Assembly: GCA_029862165.1 (NCBI GenBank)
Contig: JAOTXU010000004.1
Location: 107,288 to 171,287, forward strand
Length of the DNA: 64,000 nt
Source: Gammaproteobacteria bacterium
Lineage (GTDB): Bacteria > Pseudomonadota > Gammaproteobacteria > Steroidobacterales > JABDKV01
Direction of reading: 5' to 3'
Below the pieces are notes generated by a model. It saw only the letters and a program-made list of their open reading frames with translations, did not search any database and had not been told where the DNA came from. Both the position numbers and the translations under genes were made by a program. Below are positions 9,123 through 16,295 of the stretch, one piece after another (the first letter of the stretch is position 1; each line of letters opens with the position of its first letter).

Positions 9123-10340
9123 TTGATCGAAATCATATCAGGCGCTGTCGTTTTTACATTAATTATGCTGATGTTGGCTGGCATTATTTTGATAGCCCGC
9201 AGCCGACTAATACCCAATACGAAGGTCGACATCCTCGTAAACGACGAGCGCACCGTATCGGCCGCGGTCGGACAAAAGCTTCTGGGCGTACTGACCGATG
9301 AAGAGCTGTTTCTTGGTTCGGCATGTGGCGGGAAAGGAACCTGCGGACAATGCCGTGTCCAGGTACTATCCGGTGGGGGTGCATTGTTGCCTACAGAAGC
9401 TACGGTAATCAGTCGTCGTGACGCGCGTCAGCATGTACGGCTTGCCTGTCAGGTAGCAGTTCGAGAACCGATGAAGATCCAGGTGCCTGACGAGGTCTTC
9501 GGCGTACGCCGATGGAACGGTACCGTACGCTCCACGCGCAGTGTGGCCACTTTTATCCGTGAACTGGTATTTGAGTTGCCTGAGCCTATGGAATTCAAGG
9601 CCGGCAGCTACATATTAGTGGAGTGCCCCGAGTTCGTAACAGATTACTCTGATTTTCATATCGAGCCGAAGTTTCGGCCTGACTGGGACGCTTTGAATCT
9701 GTGGCGATACCGCGTCGAAAACAAGACGCCGACGACACGGGCCTATTCAATGGCGAATCACCCTGGCGAATCGCAAATCGTGATGCTCAATGTGCGCATC
9801 GCGACACCCCCTCCTGGTGCAGCGGCCAATGTACCGCCCGGCGTCGTGTCATCGTGGCTATATTCACTGCAAGCAGGCGACACCATTACCCTGTCCGGCC
9901 CTTATGGCGATTTCTTTGCACGAGAATCGAAAAACGAGATGGTATTTATTGGTGGCGGTGCAGGCATGGCCCCAATGCGCTCACATATATTCGATCAGTT
10001 ACTACGCCTACAATCAAAACGCCAAATCAGCTACTGGTATGGCGCACGTAGTCTGCGCGAACTATTTTACGCCGAAGAATTCGACCGGCTCGCTGCAGCG
10101 CACGCTAATTTCAACTGGACCGTCGCATTATCGGATCCTTTACCAGAAGATGATTGGGACGGGCCGATCGGATTCATACACCGGGTGCTAAACGATCAAT
10201 ATCTCGGCAAACACGCCGCCCCCGAGGAATGCGAATACTACATCTGCGGACCGCCCGTCATGCTAGCAGCAGTTCTGAAACTCCTGGATGATTTGGGTGT
10301 GCCGAACGACCAGATTTTGTACGACGATTTTGGAGGTTAA
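9123..10340 (+). CDS. nqrF: Na+-NQR subunit F (NADH-oxidising, FAD and [2Fe-2S])
   Basis: The 405-residue protein has an N-terminal membrane helix, then a [2Fe-2S] ferredoxin domain with C-G-G-K-G-T-C-G-Q-C and a distal L-A-C. A ferredoxin-reductase module follows with FAD motif R-A-Y-S, G-G-G-A-G-M-A-P-M-R and the NADH-side C-G-P-P, ending D-D-F-G-G. This is the NADH entry point of the pump. Start is a TTG with AGGT upstream, which reproduces the family N-terminus. No apbE follows, unlike many nqr operons. Confidence 0.96.
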   Translation: MIEIISGAVVFTLIMLMLAGIILIARSRLIPNTKVDILVNDERTVSAAVGQKLLGVLTDEELFLGSACGGKGTCGQCRVQVLSGGGALLPTEATVISRRDARQHVRLACQVAVREPMKIQVPDEVFGVRRWNGTVRSTRSVATFIRELVFELPEPMEFKAGSYILVECPEFVTDYSDFHIEPKFRPDWDALNLWRYRVENKTPTTRAYSMANHPGESQIVMLNVRIATPPPGAAANVPPGVVSSWLYSLQAGDTITLSGPYGDFFARESKNEMVFIGGGAGMAPMRSHIFDQLLRLQSKRQISYWYGARSLRELFYAEEFDRLAAAHANFNWTVALSDPLPEDDWDGPIGFIHRVLNDQYLGKHAAPEECEYYICGPPVMLAAVLKLLDDLGVPNDQILYDDFGG

Positions 10341-10344
10341 TGCG

Positions 10345-10518
10345 ATGCTGTTGACCTTGTTCTTTTTAAGTTTTGTAGTCTTCACGTTGACCGTATTTGC
10401 CATGGCAATCGGTGTCATTTTTGGGCGCACCGCGCTCCGCGGCAGCTGTGGTGGTCTCGACAAGGCAGGAGACTGCGAAGGGTGTAGCGGAAAGTGCATC
10501 AATGCAAAACTGACGTAG
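10345..10518 (+). CDS. nqrM: NqrM, Na+-NQR maturation protein (DUF539)
   Basis: A 57-residue protein: one membrane helix (about residues 4-27) followed by a short cysteine-rich tail S-C-G-G-L then C-x2-C-x3-C (Cys35, 44, 47, 51). This is the NqrM/DUF539 pattern. NqrM is known to be required for assembly of the iron centre in the NqrD/NqrE pair. The ATG at 10345 follows the nqrF stop by four bases, with GGAGG 8 nt upstream inside the nqrF end. Its presence supports a functional NQR. Confidence 0.93.
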   Translation: MLLTLFFLSFVVFTLTVFAMAIGVIFGRTALRGSCGGLDKAGDCEGCSGKCINAKLT

Positions 10519-10537
10519 TTTAAGCGAGGTGGCTCAT

Positions 10538-10948
10538 ATGAACCAGGCCTTTACTGTCAAACATTTCATGAGCGCGGCACCGGTGACGTTTGCGCCGGAG
10601 GAGAACGTTCTGGACGCTATTACAAAACTGGTCAGAAACCGTATCTCCGGTGCGCCGGTGATGGATGCCCAGGGCAGCCTGATCGGCATTTTGTCCGAGC
10701 GTGACTGCCTCAGGGTCACCGTCACCGCCGCCTATCACGGAGACTGGGGAAGACCCGTTCGTGAATACATGAGCACTGAAGTACAAACTGTAGAGGCCGA
10801 TATGGGTGTTGTCGAGCTAGCAGAACGTTTTCTTTCAGAGCCTTTTCGCCGCTACCCGGTCGTTGAAAACAACCGTTTGATCGGCCTCATCAGCCGACGC
10901 GACATCCTCCGTGCCCTTTTGCAACTGAGATCTTCCACATCTCAGTAA
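10538..10948 (+). CDS. CBS-domain pair protein
   Basis: About 136 residues forming two CBS motifs: V-K-H-F-M-S with G-A-P-V-M-D-A-Q-G-S-L-I-G-I-L-S-E-R-D, then V-R-E-Y-M-S with F-R-R-Y-P-V-V-E-N-N-R-L-I-G-L-I-S-R-R-D. CBS pairs bind adenine nucleotides (AMP, ATP, NADH, SAM). ATG 10538 is preferred to the GTG at 10529 because GAGG then has proper spacing. It follows nqrM by 19 nt on the same strand, so it may be the last gene of the nqr operon and sense energy charge. That role is inference. Its end overlaps the convergent FNR gene by 7 bp. Confidence 0.88.
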   Translation: MNQAFTVKHFMSAAPVTFAPEENVLDAITKLVRNRISGAPVMDAQGSLIGILSERDCLRVTVTAAYHGDWGRPVREYMSTEVQTVEADMGVVELAERFLSEPFRRYPVVENNRLIGLISRRDILRALLQLRSSTSQ

Positions 10949-11799
10949 AGTAGCTCGAACCAGCGGTCCTCGGTGACCAGTACATTTTTCTTCTGCTCCC
11001 AAACGTCGGGACTACGGGCCTCGCTGAGTAGCTGATCCAACGCATCGGCAATTTTTTTAAGCCCTGCAACATATACGTAGGTGTCTTCGTCATCGAGCAA
11101 GTGCCAGATTTCTTCCGCCCGGTCTTCCAGGGCATAATCCCATGCAATTGGGTCGGCCCAATTGGGACGCGGGCTCAGTGCTTTGATGGCCTCGAAGGTA
11201 TCTTCATCGTAGTACTTGGCAAAATCATCACGTTTGTCATTCATGTACAGTAATTCCAATCCTGAACGAGCGCCATACAATAACCGGACCTTTCCTTCCC
11301 AGTCACCGACATCGTGGTAGATATGTTTAATGAGTCCACGGAACGGCGCGATACCCGTGCCGAGACCAATAAGTAATAAATTTGACTTCTTGTTTTCTGG
11401 CACACTGAAGGGAATCCCAAAAGGGCCTGTAAGCGTCAGTGCATCGCCAGGTCTTAGATTACACAGGTAATTCGAACTTACGCCCTTGTATTCCTCACCG
11501 CTGTAGTCGTCGATGTAATTGCAACGCCGTACGACAATAGTAATTTCAGGATGGTCTGAGTCCACCGGACTAGGTGTGTCGGCCACACTATAAAGGCGGT
11601 GGTGATATTCCTGACCAAACTCGTGTGGCCCGGGGATCAACACGCCAACGGTCTGGCCGACCTTGTAATCTAGCTCACCGCCTTGCACTTCCAGCACAAG
11701 TTCGCGAACTTCCTCGGGCGAGGTGTTGTCGGTTATGCGTTCCGTACGCAACACTTTTGCCGGGAAACGCGGTTCAGTATCGTAGTCAGCCAGCCGCAT
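10942..11799 (-). CDS. Plant-type ferredoxin-NADP+ reductase
   Basis: The 285-residue flavoprotein has the FAD-binding R-L-Y-S motif, Y-L-C-N-L-R-P-G-D, the nucleotide-binding G-L-G-T-G-I-A-P-F-R-G, the late Y-V-Y-V-A-G-L-K-K-I segment and a terminal W-F-E-L-L-Y. A final aromatic Tyr and the x-G-L-K-x-I/M signature are features of plastidic-type FNR. The Cys usual before G-L-K is Ala here. It would exchange electrons between ferredoxin and NADP(H). ATG 11799 has AGGAG at 8 nt. Upstream ATGs (11805, 11829) are less well placed. It ends the rnf transcription unit. Confidence 0.85.
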   Translation of the reverse strand: MRLADYDTEPRFPAKVLRTERITDNTSPEEVRELVLEVQGGELDYKVGQTVGVLIPGPHEFGQEYHHRLYSVADTPSPVDSDHPEITIVVRRCNYIDDYSGEEYKGVSSNYLCNLRPGDALTLTGPFGIPFSVPENKKSNLLLIGLGTGIAPFRGLIKHIYHDVGDWEGKVRLLYGARSGLELLYMNDKRDDFAKYYDEDTFEAIKALSPRPNWADPIAWDYALEDRAEEIWHLLDDEDTYVYVAGLKKIADALDQLLSEARSPDVWEQKKNVLVTEDRWFELLY

Positions 11800-12025
11800 G
11801 ATCATTACTCCTATGGGGACAGACCCCATATTTCTCTTGAAGAACGGGGTTTGTTGCCGTTTTTGGTTGCACCGATTTGCAACCCCTCGTTATACAGGTA
11901 TCAAAATTGGCCTTGCCGTCATGATCTAAGAAACGCCGGGACAGGAACCGCTTTAGCAACAAACGTGCACCTATCAGTGCACAGATGATCAGACTTGCGA
12001 TGATCCAGCGCTCCAGCATCGTCAA
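11786..12025 (-). CDS. Small single-pass membrane ORF between rnfA and FNR gene, unrecognised
   Basis: Up to 79 residues starting with TTG (ATG six bases on) overlapping the rnfA stop. The N-terminus L-E-R-W-I-I-A-S-L-I-I-C-A-L-I-G-A-R-L-L-L is one membrane helix, followed by a basic stretch and a Cys-containing tail (D-T-C-I-T-R-G-C-K). I do not recognise it. Its position recalls NqrM, which follows nqrF as a small Fe-centre maturation protein, but the Cys spacing differs. The last third runs through the palindrome at 11812-11830 and overlaps the FNR start, so the true C-terminus may have been altered. Confidence 0.45.
   Translation of the reverse strand: MTMLERWIIASLIICALIGARLLLKRFLSRRFLDHDGKANFDTCITRGCKSVQPKTATNPVLQEKYGVCPHRSNDHAAG
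11812..11830. repeat. Perfect hairpin palindrome at the FNR translation start
   Basis: TATGGGG-ACAGA-CCCCATA, 7-bp arms, immediately upstream of and touching the AGGAG of the FNR gene. The core GGGGACAGACC recurs just upstream of an internal ATG of rnfB (near 22157-22167). It resembles short dispersed palindromes of the REP class. It could occlude the ribosome site of the FNR gene when folded. Confidence 0.6.
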
Positions 12026-12606
12026 CGCCCCAGGCCTGCGAAACCCATGAAACTGAGGCTCAAAATTCCGGCCACAAAAAATGCCGCCGTTGTACCCTTT
12101 ACGACATCAGGCACTGATGCCAGATCAAGCTTCTCGCGCACGCCGGCCATCAGCACTAGCGCCAGCGTAAACCCCGCCGCAGCACCCAATGCGAATACGA
12201 TCGCGCGACTAAAATCATAGCCACGATTCGTTTGGAACAACGCCAGACCCAGAATGGCGCAATTGGTTGTGATCAACGGCAAAAAGATGCCTAACGCACG
12301 AAAAGTCGCCGGGCTCAACTTGCGCAATAACATCTCCACCAATTGAACTGTCGAGGCGATGACCAAAATATAGGAAATCAGTTTCAGATACGGCGCATCC
12401 ATAGCCAGTAACAACATATTCAGCACGTAGGCGCAGATCGAAGCGACCAGCATGACAAACGTGACTGCTCCCCCCATGCGGATCGCGGTCTGCAGCTTTG
12501 CCGATACCCCAAGAAAAGGACACAGACCGAGAAAATACGCCAACACAAAGTTGTTGATCAACGCGGCATTGATGAAGATCGACCAGTGTGAGGCGTCGGC
12601 CATCAT
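12022..12606 (-). CDS. rnfA: Rnf complex subunit A (membrane)
   Basis: The 194-residue multi-pass protein starts M-M-A-D-A-S-H-W-S-I-F-I-N-A-A-L-I-N-N-F-V-L. It has F-L-G-L-C-P-F-L-G-V and T-T-N-C-A-I-L-G, the conserved Cys segments of RnfA/NqrE that build the intramembrane Fe centre with RnfE. GGAGG lies 7 nt before ATG 12606. The rnfE stop overlaps this ATG pair. It is the last rnf structural gene in the unit. Confidence 0.95.
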   Translation of the reverse strand: MMADASHWSIFINAALINNFVLAYFLGLCPFLGVSAKLQTAIRMGGAVTFVMLVASICAYVLNMLLLAMDAPYLKLISYILVIASTVQLVEMLLRKLSPATFRALGIFLPLITTNCAILGLALFQTNRGYDFSRAIVFALGAAAGFTLALVLMAGVREKLDLASVPDVVKGTTAAFFVAGILSLSFMGFAGLGR

Positions 12607-13232
12607 GCCGTTTCCTCCGCTGTCTTTGCCGACCGCTCCCGCGCGTCGTTCCACAATCCGATCGCCAGCAACCAAAATGCCAGCACAAAAAACCCGCCAC
12701 TCGGTAGCAACATGATCGTCCAGGTCTGGAATGTGTCGGGGAACAGACCAATCCCAAACAAAGTGCCGGCACCGAGAACTTCTCGAATTACACCGATACA
12801 AAGCAACGCAATGGTAAAGCCCGCGCCCATGCCTGCCGAGTCGAGCACCGTCTTCCCGACCGTGTTCCTTGAGGCGAACGCTTCGGCGCGGCCCAGGATC
12901 AGGCAATTGACGACAATTAGCGAGATAAATGCACCGAGGCTTTTGTGCAGATCCAGACTGATGGCCTTAATCACGTAATCCACAGTCGTAACAAGACTGG
13001 CAATAATGCAGATGTAGCTGACGATTCGCGCCTCGCGCGGTATCAACGAACGGATCGACGAGATGATGACACCGGAACTCAGTAATACAAAGCTTGTTGC
13101 AAGCCCCATGGTCAACGCGTTAATTGCACTATTCGACACAGCCAACGCCGGGCAGAGACCCAGCGCCTGCACAAAGATCGGGTTTTGTTGCCACAGACCC
13201 TTGATGAACTGGTTTGTAGTCGGCTGTGCCAT
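12603..13232 (-). CDS. rnfE: Rnf complex subunit E (membrane)
   Basis: The 209-residue protein has G-L-W-Q-Q-N-P-I-F-V-Q-A-L-G-L-C-P-A-L-A-V at the N-terminus, [13 protein letters not shown] in the middle and L-D-S-A-G-M-G-A-G-F, matching RnfE/NqrD. The ATG at 13232 overlaps the rnfG TAA (TAATG) with GGTGGAG upstream. Further upstream codons in this frame belong to the rnfG region and were not used. Confidence 0.95.
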   Translation of the reverse strand: MAQPTTNQFIKGLWQQNPIFVQALGLCPALAVSNSAINALTMGLATSFVLLSSGVIISSIRSLIPREARIVSYICIIASLVTTVDYVIKAISLDLHKSLGAFISLIVVNCLILGRAEAFASRNTVGKTVLDSAGMGAGFTIALLCIGVIREVLGAGTLFGIGLFPDTFQTWTIMLLPSGGFFVLAFWLLAIGLWNDARERSAKTAEETA

Positions 13233-13921
13233 TAGTTCTCCACCGGTTCCGGGGCACCGATCAACTGTTCCCTGTGACGCACCAGCAACGGCACCCATTG
13301 CTGTGCGCTGGTGTCCAGTATCTTTCCTATCGCCTCCGACGACACTGTCGCACCGGTGATCGCGTCGATCTGCCACGGATGTTCCTTGCTACCGTTCGGT
13401 ACGGTCTCCACTGCGTGCGCCAATTCGTTACCGGCAGCCGACAACGACACGTCCAGTTGTTCGAAATTGGCAACAAAATTCGGGTCGGTTTCGATCTTGT
13501 CGCCGAGCCCGGGGGTTTCCAGGCTTTGCAAAACACGCAGGCCGACGATGGCCGAGTCACTAAACGAATAGGCATAGATCACCTGAATCGTGTCCTGGTA
13601 ACCCATTCCGGCTGCCGTTATTGCTACACCCGCCAGTTTGCCCGATTGGTCATAGCCAACGAAGGCCGGCAACTTCTGCAGCGAGGCGTCGACGTCGGCG
13701 ATCCCGCCATCAGACGCGACAGCAATCGACCGCAGAACTTGCGCGGTCGGTAGCACCGCGGCTACGGCCTCAGCCAAGGCCTGCGCCTCGTTTTCGGCTA
13801 TGCGTTCGGCCGTTGCCTGGTATATGCCAACGATCAGTAACGCGCACAACATGCCGATGCCCACGATGGCACGATACATCGCCACCGGTGTCGTTGGCAG
13901 GTGTTGCAACGGAAGGTTCAC
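13232..13921 (-). CDS. rnfG: Rnf complex subunit G (covalent FMN)
   Basis: The 229-residue protein has one N-terminal membrane helix (about 17-37) and a periplasmic FMN-binding domain. E-T-P-G-L-G-D-K-I is the usual RnfG/NqrC motif, and D-A-I-T-G-A-T-V-S-S carries Thr192, the expected flavinylated residue. It is homologous to NqrC in the same window but shorter. The ATG overlaps the rnfD TGA. Confidence 0.95.
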   Translation of the reverse strand: MNLPLQHLPTTPVAMYRAIVGIGMLCALLIVGIYQATAERIAENEAQALAEAVAAVLPTAQVLRSIAVASDGGIADVDASLQKLPAFVGYDQSGKLAGVAITAAGMGYQDTIQVIYAYSFSDSAIVGLRVLQSLETPGLGDKIETDPNFVANFEQLDVSLSAAGNELAHAVETVPNGSKEHPWQIDAITGATVSSEAIGKILDTSAQQWVPLLVRHREQLIGAPEPVEN

Positions 13922-14907
13922 GCCCGACTCCCGTAGACACGCGGCTGAACCAAATTATCGATATGCGGCGAGACGGCGTTTGCCAGCAGGATCGCGTACA
14001 TGACACCCTCGGCCATGCCGCCCCAGAAACGGATCACAACAATCAACCCGCCAATCAGCAACCCATAAACCCAACATCCGGTGTCGGTAATCGGCGAAGC
14101 CACCGGATCGGTTGCCATGAACACCGCGCCGAGCATGAGCCCACCGGACAACAACATGAACATCGGTTGTGGATACTCACCCGGCGCGAGCGTATTCGCG
14201 ATCAGCGTCATCGTTGCCACAGTCGCCAGGATAGAAACCGTAATGCGCCAGTTCATCATGTTGCGCGCCACCAGATAGATGCCACCGACCAGGATTAGCA
14301 CCGCACAAGTCTCGCCTACCGATCCGGAGGTCAGGCCCAGCATCAGTTCCATCGGATCGGTGCCAGTGTCACGGAATTTCATCGCCGATAGCGGTGTGGC
14401 TGCACTGATCGCATCGTATTCGGGGCGCGCAAATGGAAACGCTAGTGTCGAACTCGAAATGTGTGCGAAACGGTCAGCAAGAAATGCCGGTGACCACGTC
14501 GTCATTGCACTGGGGAACGCCGCCTGCAAAAAAGCCCGTCCCACGAGCGCCGGGTTGAAGGCATTTGAACCAAGTCCGCCAAACAGGAATTTACCGACAC
14601 CGACGCCAAATATTCCGCCGACGGCGACCATCCACAACGCGAGTCCGGGTGGCAGCGTTAAGCCATATAGCAGGCCCGTGATCACTACCGACCAGTCGCC
14701 CAGTGTGTCCGGTGCGCCGGCCACCCGGTTTAACACGTACTCAGTCCCGACACAGGCCAGGACGGCGGTAGTCAAGACCAACAACGCGGACAAGCCAAAT
14801 GCAAAGACTGCAAACACGACAACCGGCAATAACGCGTAAACAACATTGCGCATGATGTCGTCGACACTCGCGCCACTGGCCACATGCGGCGACGATGCGA
14901 TTTCCAT
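13918..14907 (-). CDS. rnfD: Rnf complex subunit D (membrane, covalent FMN)
   Basis: The 329-residue membrane protein starts M-E-I-A-S-S-P-H, the typical RnfD opening. It has G-G-L-G-S-N-A-F-N-P-A-L-V-G-R-A-F, the flavin-site segment D-A-I-S-A-A-T-P-L with Thr171, and A-T-D-P-V-A-S near the end. It is homologous to NqrB. ATG 14907 is chosen by homology. A TTG at 14928 overlapping the rnfC stop would add seven residues. Confidence 0.94.
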   Translation of the reverse strand: MEIASSPHVASGASVDDIMRNVVYALLPVVVFAVFAFGLSALLVLTTAVLACVGTEYVLNRVAGAPDTLGDWSVVITGLLYGLTLPPGLALWMVAVGGIFGVGVGKFLFGGLGSNAFNPALVGRAFLQAAFPSAMTTWSPAFLADRFAHISSSTLAFPFARPEYDAISAATPLSAMKFRDTGTDPMELMLGLTSGSVGETCAVLILVGGIYLVARNMMNWRITVSILATVATMTLIANTLAPGEYPQPMFMLLSGGLMLGAVFMATDPVASPITDTGCWVYGLLIGGLIVVIRFWGGMAEGVMYAILLANAVSPHIDNLVQPRVYGSRA

Positions 14908-14924
14908 CGTTTTACCAAGTCGGC

Positions 14925-16280
14925 TCAATGTGTCGCCCTGAGCTTGCGGACCATCTTCTTGGCCAGACGGAAGTACTGCACGAGCGGAATATGTGACGGA
15001 CACACATAATTGCACGCGCCACATTCGAAGCAATCGTACAAACTATGGTCGTCTGCCATCTGTTCGTATTGCTCGTTTTTTGCCAACAATCCAAGGTGTG
15101 ACGGATTCAGGAATACCGGACAGGACTCCACACAACGTGCGCAATGGATACACGCGTAGACTTTGCGTTCCACTATGGCTGCGGTCTCATGCACCGTAAA
15201 AGCGAGTATGCCCGACGTGCCTTTGGTCACCGGAATGTCGAGATTCGACACCGCCGGACCCATCATAGGGCCACCCATGAACACACGGGTGATGTCGGGA
15301 TCGGCGCCACAAGCCTCCAGCGCGAACCGCACAGGAGTGCCGATGGGTATCAGGTAATTGCCTTTTTTCTCCACACCAGGCCCAGCGATCGTGATGACAC
15401 GTTCCTGAATGCCACGACCGCGTGGTAACAAGCGGCCAATCTCCGCTGTAGTCGCAACGTTAGTGCAGATCACGCCAACATCGATTGGTAAACCACCCTG
15501 TGGTACTTCGCGTTTGAGTAGTGCCTTGATCAGTATCTTCTCCGCACCCTGCGGATACTTCACCTTTAGCACGGTTACATCGACCGGCAGGTCGTCGGGC
15601 AACGCAGCACTTAATGCGGTCACCGCATCGGGCTTGTTTGCCTCCACGGCGATGATGGTGCGTACCGCGGAAGTTGCTTTCACAAGGTAACGAATACCAG
15701 CGATGACATCTGCAGACTGCTCGAGCATTACGCGATGATCGGTCGTGAGGTATGGCTCACACTCAACGCCATTGATTATTAGTGTGTCGACGTGCTTGTC
15801 ATCAGGAAAACGCAATTTGGCGTGTGTCGGAAAGGCCGCGCCGCCCAGGCCCACAATGCCTGCGTTCTGGATCGCCGTCATGATCTGTTCGGGCGTTGCA
15901 TTGTCCAGCCTGCAAGGCTCGCCGTCATCGACTTCCTGTGTGTCGGCGGGCAGCGGCTCGATAAACACGCTCTCGACCATGTCGCCACTGATAGTCGGTG
16001 CCAGCTCGATCCTGCGCACTACCCCTGATGCCGGTGCATGCATGGCAACCGACATAAATCCATCGGGTCGCGCAATGGTCTCGCCCCGCGCGACTTCCTG
16101 CCCGACGCGTACCACCGGCACCGCTGGCGCGCCGAGGTGTTGGCGCAACGGCATGATCAGCATAGGTGCGAACGGGAATTGTCGGATCGCAAGACCACGC
16201 GTGTCTTCTTTGTGTTCGCGCGGATGCACACCATGGCGAAAACTTGGTGCGCCCAGCGCAGTGTCCATGATCCCGGTCAT
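14925..16280 (-). CDS. rnfC: Rnf complex subunit C (two [4Fe-4S], NADH/FMN fold)
   Basis: The 451-residue protein starts with the H-G-V-H-P-x-E-H-K-E motif. It has a Gly-rich I-V-G-L-G-G-A-A-F-P-T-H-A-K nucleotide-binding region and a Complex-I 51 kDa-like fold. Two C-terminal clusters follow, C-I-H-C-A-R-C-V-E-S-C-P and C-F-E-C-G-A-C-N-Y-V-C-P. It ends soon after the second cluster, so it lacks the long Ala/Lys-rich tail of enterobacterial RsxC and resembles the compact forms of anaerobes. The gap to the upstream PFOR gene is 15 nt. RnfC is the expected NADH-binding subunit. Confidence 0.95.
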   Translation of the reverse strand: MTGIMDTALGAPSFRHGVHPREHKEDTRGLAIRQFPFAPMLIMPLRQHLGAPAVPVVRVGQEVARGETIARPDGFMSVAMHAPASGVVRRIELAPTISGDMVESVFIEPLPADTQEVDDGEPCRLDNATPEQIMTAIQNAGIVGLGGAAFPTHAKLRFPDDKHVDTLIINGVECEPYLTTDHRVMLEQSADVIAGIRYLVKATSAVRTIIAVEANKPDAVTALSAALPDDLPVDVTVLKVKYPQGAEKILIKALLKREVPQGGLPIDVGVICTNVATTAEIGRLLPRGRGIQERVITIAGPGVEKKGNYLIPIGTPVRFALEACGADPDITRVFMGGPMMGPAVSNLDIPVTKGTSGILAFTVHETAAIVERKVYACIHCARCVESCPVFLNPSHLGLLAKNEQYEQMADDHSLYDCFECGACNYVCPSHIPLVQYFRLAKKMVRKLRATH

Positions 16281-16295
16281 CTACGCTTGCTCACA

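Noticed and set aside
13918-14907. RnfD flavin motif reads S-A-A-T instead of S-G-A-T
   Set aside because: From memory the E. coli RsxD motif is also S-x-A-T (no Gly), so this is normal for RnfD.
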